Shown here: one piece after another, positions 59,116-64,000 of the stretch
How positions within the stretch are numbered: the stretch's first letter is position 1
How the letters are laid out: each line of letters opens with the position of its first letter
Assembly: GCF_008632075.1 (NCBI RefSeq)
Contig: NZ_VWVM01000006.1
Coordinates: 62,001 to 126,000, forward strand
Direction: 5' to 3'
Origin: Candidatus Pantoea gossypiicola
GTDB taxonomy: Bacteria > Pseudomonadota > Gammaproteobacteria > Enterobacterales > Enterobacteriaceae
Length of the DNA stretch: 64,000 nucleotides
The notes under the pieces: generated by a model
Databases searched by the model: none
The model's input: the letters and a program-made list of their open reading frames with translations, nothing else
Told to the model about the DNA's origin: nothing
Made by a program: the position numbers and the translations under genes

Positions 59116-60168
59116 ATGAATTACCAGAACGATGATTTACGCATCAAAGAGATTAAAGAGCTGTTACCGCCTGTTGCGCTGCTCGAAAAATTCCCGGCGA
59201 CCGATCGTGCTGCACAGACCGTTTCACAGGCCCGTCAGGCGATTCATCAGATCCTGCAGGGCAAGGACGATCGTCTGCTGGTGGTGATTGGACCCTGCTC
59301 AATTCATGACACTGAAGCGGCGAAAGAGTATGCAAGCCGCCTGCTGGCACTGCGTGATGAGTTGAAAGGCGAGCTGGAAGTGGTCATGCGGGTCTATTTT
59401 GAAAAGCCGCGCACGACGGTGGGCTGGAAAGGGCTGATTAATGACCCCTACATGGATAACAGCTACCAGCTTAACGACGGTCTGCGTCTGGCGCGTAAGC
59501 TGCTGCTGGAGATCAACGACAGCGGCTTACCGGCAGCGGGCGAGTTTCTGGATATGATTACCCCGCAGTATGTGGCTGACCTGATGAGCTGGGGCGCGAT
59601 TGGTGCGCGCACCACGGAATCTCAGGTACACCGCGAGCTGGCATCCGGTCTCTCCTGCCCGGTAGGCTTTAAAAACGGCACCGATGGCACCATCAAAGTC
59701 GCGATTGATGCGATTAACGCAGCGGGATCGCCGCACTGTTTCCTGTCAGTGACAAAGTATGGCCACTCCGCCATTGTTGAAACCAGCGGAAACGGTGACT
59801 GCCATATCATCCTGCGCGGCGGCAAAGAGCCGAACTACAGCGCTCAGCATGTTGCTGAGGTTAAAGCAGGTCTGGCAAAAGCGGGTCTGCCACAGCAGGT
59901 GATGATCGACTTCAGCCATGCCAACAGCAGCAAGCAGTTCCAGCGTCAGATGGTGGTGGCAGACGATGTTTCACAGCAGCTAATCAGCGGTGAGCAGGCA
60001 ATTGTGGGTGTGATGATTGAGAGTCATCTGGTGGAAGGCAACCAGAGTCTGGAGAGCGGCGAGCCGCTGGTCTATGGCAAAAGCGTCACCGACGCCTGTA
60101 TCGGCTGGGAAGATACCGACAAGGTGCTGCGTCAGCTGGCGGCAGCGGTTAAACAGCGCCGCGGTTGA
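59116..60168 (+). CDS. aroG: DAHP synthase, phenylalanine-inhibited type
   Basis: First step of the shikimate pathway: phosphoenolpyruvate plus erythrose-4-P to DAHP. 350 residues as E. coli AroG. Blocks MNYQNDDLRIKEIKELLPP (N-terminal regulatory arm), VVIGPCSIHD, MRVYFEKPRTTVGWKGLINDP, WGAIGARTTESQVHRE, GFKNGTDG and VMIDFSHANSSKQ (metal and substrate sites) are intact. The Phe-inhibited assignment rests on overall similarity to AroG. Confidence 0.97.
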   Translation: MNYQNDDLRIKEIKELLPPVALLEKFPATDRAAQTVSQARQAIHQILQGKDDRLLVVIGPCSIHDTEAAKEYASRLLALRDELKGELEVVMRVYFEKPRTTVGWKGLINDPYMDNSYQLNDGLRLARKLLLEINDSGLPAAGEFLDMITPQYVADLMSWGAIGARTTESQVHRELASGLSCPVGFKNGTDGTIKVAIDAINAAGSPHCFLSVTKYGHSAIVETSGNGDCHIILRGGKEPNYSAQHVAEVKAGLAKAGLPQQVMIDFSHANSSKQFQRQMVVADDVSQQLISGEQAIVGVMIESHLVEGNQSLESGEPLVYGKSVTDACIGWEDTDKVLRQLAAAVKQRRG

Positions 60169-60174
60169 TTGGCC

Positions 60175-60202
60175 TGTCCAGACTTTTAATAAAGTCTGGA
60201 CA
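60175..60202 (+). terminator. Hairpin after aroG
   Basis: Perfect 12-base stem TGTCCAGACTTT / AAAGTCTGGACA with a TAAT loop, six bases after the stop; no following T-run. Confidence 0.6.
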
Positions 60203-60226
60203 GATTCGCTTAGAGGATTGTGCCTC

Positions 60227-60497
60227 TGCACAGGGAACATGGTCAGATCGGAAAGACGCGAAAACCGCCATCCATGGCCTGCTCTGCCCGCGCGATTACG
60301 CACCTCATCCCTGAGGTGCGCCCGTAACCGGGCCAACGCGTTGCGTTGTTCAAAAACGCTCCCGGCGTTTTTAGTACGCACCTCATCCCTGAGGTGCGCC
60401 CGTAACCGGGCCAACGCGTTGCGTTGTTCAAAAACGCTCCCGGCGTTTTTTTCCGGGCGGCGGGACGCTTTCCTCCTCGGACCGTGTTCCCTGCGCA
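60227..60497 (+). repeat. Palindromic intergenic repeat, copy D (two 78-bp cassettes)
   Basis: 271-bp long form between convergent aroG and gpmA. Outer arms TGCACAGGGAACATGGTCAG and ACCGTGTTCCCTGCGCA. In the apex two nearly identical 78-base cassettes (60297-60374 and 60375 to about 60452) each hold the hairpins CGCACCTCATCCCTGAGGTGCG and AAAAACGCTCCCGGCGTTTTT. Confidence 0.93.
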
Positions 60498-60600
60498 CTA
60501 AGCTAATTTATTGCTGTAAAATTTATCGTGATTTGACGTTGTAAGCAGCTTGAGTCTGGCAGTTAAAGATGACACACAGCATTGCCGGGCGCAGCCCAAT

Positions 60601-60631
60601 AAAAAAGGCCAGACTTTCGTCTGGCCTTTTT
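60601..60631. terminator. gpmA terminator (bidirectional)
   Basis: AAAAAAGGCCAGAC-TTTC-GTCTGGCCTTTTT. Runs of A and T on both sides, 18 bases after the gpmA stop on the minus strand. Confidence 0.9.
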
Positions 60632-60648
60632 GCCTTGTCAGCGAGAAA

Positions 60649-61401
60649 TTACTTCGCTTTACCCTGATTCGCAACGGCTGCGGCTTTCGCAGCAATCTCG
60701 TCCTGGTCGCCCAGGTAGTAGCGTTTCAGCGGTTTGAAGTTTTCATCGAACTCATACACCAGCGGAACGCCGGTAGGGATATTCAGCTCGAGGATTTCAT
60801 CTTCGCTCAGGTTATCCAGATATTTCACCAGCGCACGCAGTGAGTTGCCGTGTGCGGCAATAATCACTTTCTCACCGCTTTTGATGCGCGGCAGAATGGT
60901 GTCGTTCCAGTAAGGGATGACGCGGTCGATGGTCAGCGCCAGGCTTTCGGTCGTTGGCAGCTGCTCCGGGGTCAGTTTCGCGTAACGCGGGTCATGGCCC
61001 GGGAAGCGCTCATCTGAACGATCCAGCTCTGGCGGGGTAACGGCAAAGCCGCGACGCCACTGCTTAACCTGCTCGTCGCCATATTTAGCGGCCGTTTCCG
61101 CTTTGTCCAGACCCTGCAGCGCACCGTAGTGACGCTCGTTCAGTCGCCAGGTTTTCTCAACCGGCAGCCAGGCCTGATCCAGCTCATCCAGCACATTCCA
61201 CAGCGTGTGAATCGCACGCTTCAGTACGGAGGTGTAAGCGAAATCAAAAACAAAGCCTTCTTTCTTCAGCAGCTGACCTGCTGATTTGGCTTCGCCACGA
61301 CCTTTCTCAGAAAGGTCAACATCATACCAACCGGTAAAGCGGTTTTCGTTGTTCCACTGGCTTTCGCCGTGTCGCACCAGAACCAGCTTAGTTACAGCCA
61401 T
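60649..61401 (-). CDS. gpmA: 2,3-bisphosphoglycerate-dependent phosphoglycerate mutase
   Basis: Glycolytic enzyme interconverting 3- and 2-phosphoglycerate. 250 residues as E. coli. Phosphohistidine H11 in [18 protein letters not shown]. Other motifs: [14 protein letters not shown] with the catalytic Glu nearby, and the second His in [21 protein letters not shown]-type ribosome site. Lies downstream of galM on the same strand but about 150 bases away and is probably separate. Confidence 0.99.
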   Translation of the reverse strand: MAVTKLVLVRHGESQWNNENRFTGWYDVDLSEKGRGEAKSAGQLLKKEGFVFDFAYTSVLKRAIHTLWNVLDELDQAWLPVEKTWRLNERHYGALQGLDKAETAAKYGDEQVKQWRRGFAVTPPELDRSDERFPGHDPRYAKLTPEQLPTTESLALTIDRVIPYWNDTILPRIKSGEKVIIAAHGNSLRALVKYLDNLSEDEILELNIPTGVPLVYEFDENFKPLKRYYLGDQDEIAAKAAAVANQGKAK

Positions 61402-61552
61402 AGCTTAACTCCTTAATACTGTGATGTTTCTGTGAGATTGGAAACCTGCTGCTGCCCGCCTGATACACGAGCTGATTGCGCCATACCATAACGGAAAAGC
61501 GGGCAGCGCGTAAGCCTGTGTGTGACGCACTGCGCGTTTTTCAGCCGGAGGC

Positions 61553-62580
61553 TCAGCGTGGCGTGAAGCGATACCGCGTCACCGATTCCCAGCGATCTCC
61601 CGGCTGCAGCCAGCAATCCGGCTGAGGCCACTCAGCATGATTCGGCGAATCCGGTAAAAATTCACTCTCCAGCGCAATGCCCTGGAATGCAGTATAGCTC
61701 GCCTGCTCACGGGCACGCGTGCCGGCCAGGTAGTTGCCGGTGTAGAACTGCAGTGCCGGTGCCGAGGTGGTCACGCTGAGCTGTAATCTGCCATCCTGCG
61801 ACCAGAGTTCTGCCGCAGGCTGACTATCATCGCCTGCGCAGTTGAGCAGAAACGCATGGTCATAGCCCTTCACCGCGCGCTGGTCATCGTCTGCCAGGAA
61901 ATCCTGCGCCACGACTTTGGCGTTGCGGAAATCAAAGCTGGTATCGGCAACGGCTTTCAGCGGCGCATTCGGAATACCTTCGCTGTCGACCGGCAGATAG
62001 TGGTCGGCGTGCAGTTGTAAGCGATGCTGGCGGGCGTCGCCATGATGCGCATCAAGATTAAAGTAGGCATGGTTAGTCAGATTGACCGGGCAGGGCTGAT
62101 CGCAGCGCGCTTCGTAGCGGATGCTCAGGCAGTTCTGGTCATCCAGCTGATAGCGCACGTCGGCAATCAGATTGCCCGGATAGCCCTGGTCGCCATCCGG
62201 CGAATCAATGCGGTAGTGCACTTCGCTGTCAGACTGGCTGACAATCTGCCAGCGGCGTTTATCAAAGCCTTCCGGCCCGCCATGCAGCTGATGGGCACCC
62301 TGGTTTGGCACCAGCTGACGGTTCAGTTTATTAAGTTTTGCCCCGGCGATACGGTTGGCGTAACGGCCCACCGTAGCACCCAGATAGGCATCCTGATGCA
62401 GATAGTCAGAGGGCGTGGTGCAGCCGAGCAGTGCTTCACGCACGCTGCCATCCTGCATCGGGACGCGGGCAGAAAGCCAGGTTGCGCCCCAGTCCATAAA
62501 GGTTGCCAGCATGCCGTTGGCATTGCGCAGCACCGTTATGCGCCACGGCTGACCGTCGGGCGCATGGGAGTTGACGTCAT

Positions 62581-62587
<7 letters not shown>
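61553..62587 (-). CDS. galM: Aldose 1-epimerase (galactose mutarotase)
   Basis: Converts beta- to alpha-galactose for GalK. 344 residues (E. coli 346). Motifs: [14 protein letters not shown], the catalytic His in [14 protein letters not shown], and the catalytic Glu in [13 protein letters not shown]. Its start overlaps the end of galK by seven bases. Last gene of the gal operon. Confidence 0.98.

Positions 62588-64000
<1,413 letters not shown>

Noticed and set aside
59980..60544. ORFs of 172-175 codons across the aroG end and repeat copy D, with a repeated NAGSVFEQRNALARLRAHLRDEVR-type segment
   Set aside because: The protein repeat is only the translation of the 78-bp cassette; both strands read open and no ribosome site or codon pattern supports a gene.

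Overview
The window is a chromosomal core segment of an enterobacterium of the Erwiniaceae type. Pantoea is my best guess, made from memory of gene order and protein similarity and not from a search. Most proteins are close to the Escherichia coli ones and the order is the E. coli nag-to-gal order (about minutes 15 to 17): glutamine/methionine/leucine tRNA operon, asnB, nagDCA-nagB/nagE, glnS, fur, fldA, ybfE, ybfF, seqA, pgm, kdpE, ybfA, ybgA, phr, ybgI, pxpBCA, nei, gltA, sdhCDAB-sucABCD, cydABX-ybgE, ybgC-tolQRAB-pal-cpoB, tRNA-Lys genes, nadA-pnuC, zitB, ybgS, aroG, gpmA, galMKT. No phage, insertion sequence, CRISPR array or recognisable defence island is present.

Layout. 1-543: six tRNA genes (the first cut by the window edge), minus strand, with a clear promoter. 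761-9121: asnB, then GlcNAc use (nagBACD leftward, nagE rightward from a shared control region). 9274-16767: glnS, an unrecognised NTF2-like gene, fur with an upstream overlapping ORF, fldA, ybfE, ybfF, seqA, pgm. 17114-20794: an orphan kdpE, ybfA, a two-domain ybgA, phr. 20813-27273: ybgI, then a 5-oxoproline salvage cluster (pxpBCA, two DUF membrane proteins, pcp) ending in nei. 27553-39058: citrate synthase and the succinate/2-oxoglutarate part of the TCA cycle. 39635-48565: cytochrome bd oxidase and the Tol-Pal envelope complex. 48730-49226: three tRNA-Lys genes plus the relic of a fourth. 49600-53700: an Ada/AlkA fusion, a frameshifted ogt, NadR-controlled nadA-pnuC. 53694-58361: a three-gene overlapping operon of response regulator, BvgS/EvgS-type hybrid kinase and zinc exporter ZitB. 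58460-64000: ybgS, aroG, gpmA and the distal gal operon.

The most unusual feature is a family of palindromic intergenic repeats with four full copies (16857-17047, 27367-27475, 49322-49435, 60227-60497) and one possible half copy. Each lies between convergent genes. Their lengths (109, 114, 191, 271 bp) fit a base element of about 113 bp carrying 0, 0, 1 or 2 copies of a 78-bp cassette in its apex. Other points of interest are the loss of kdpFABCD beside a retained kdpE, a one-base frameshift in ogt at a slippery A-run, a tRNA-Lys relic with its own duplicated terminator, and a 51-bp in-frame tandem duplication in the hybrid kinase gene.
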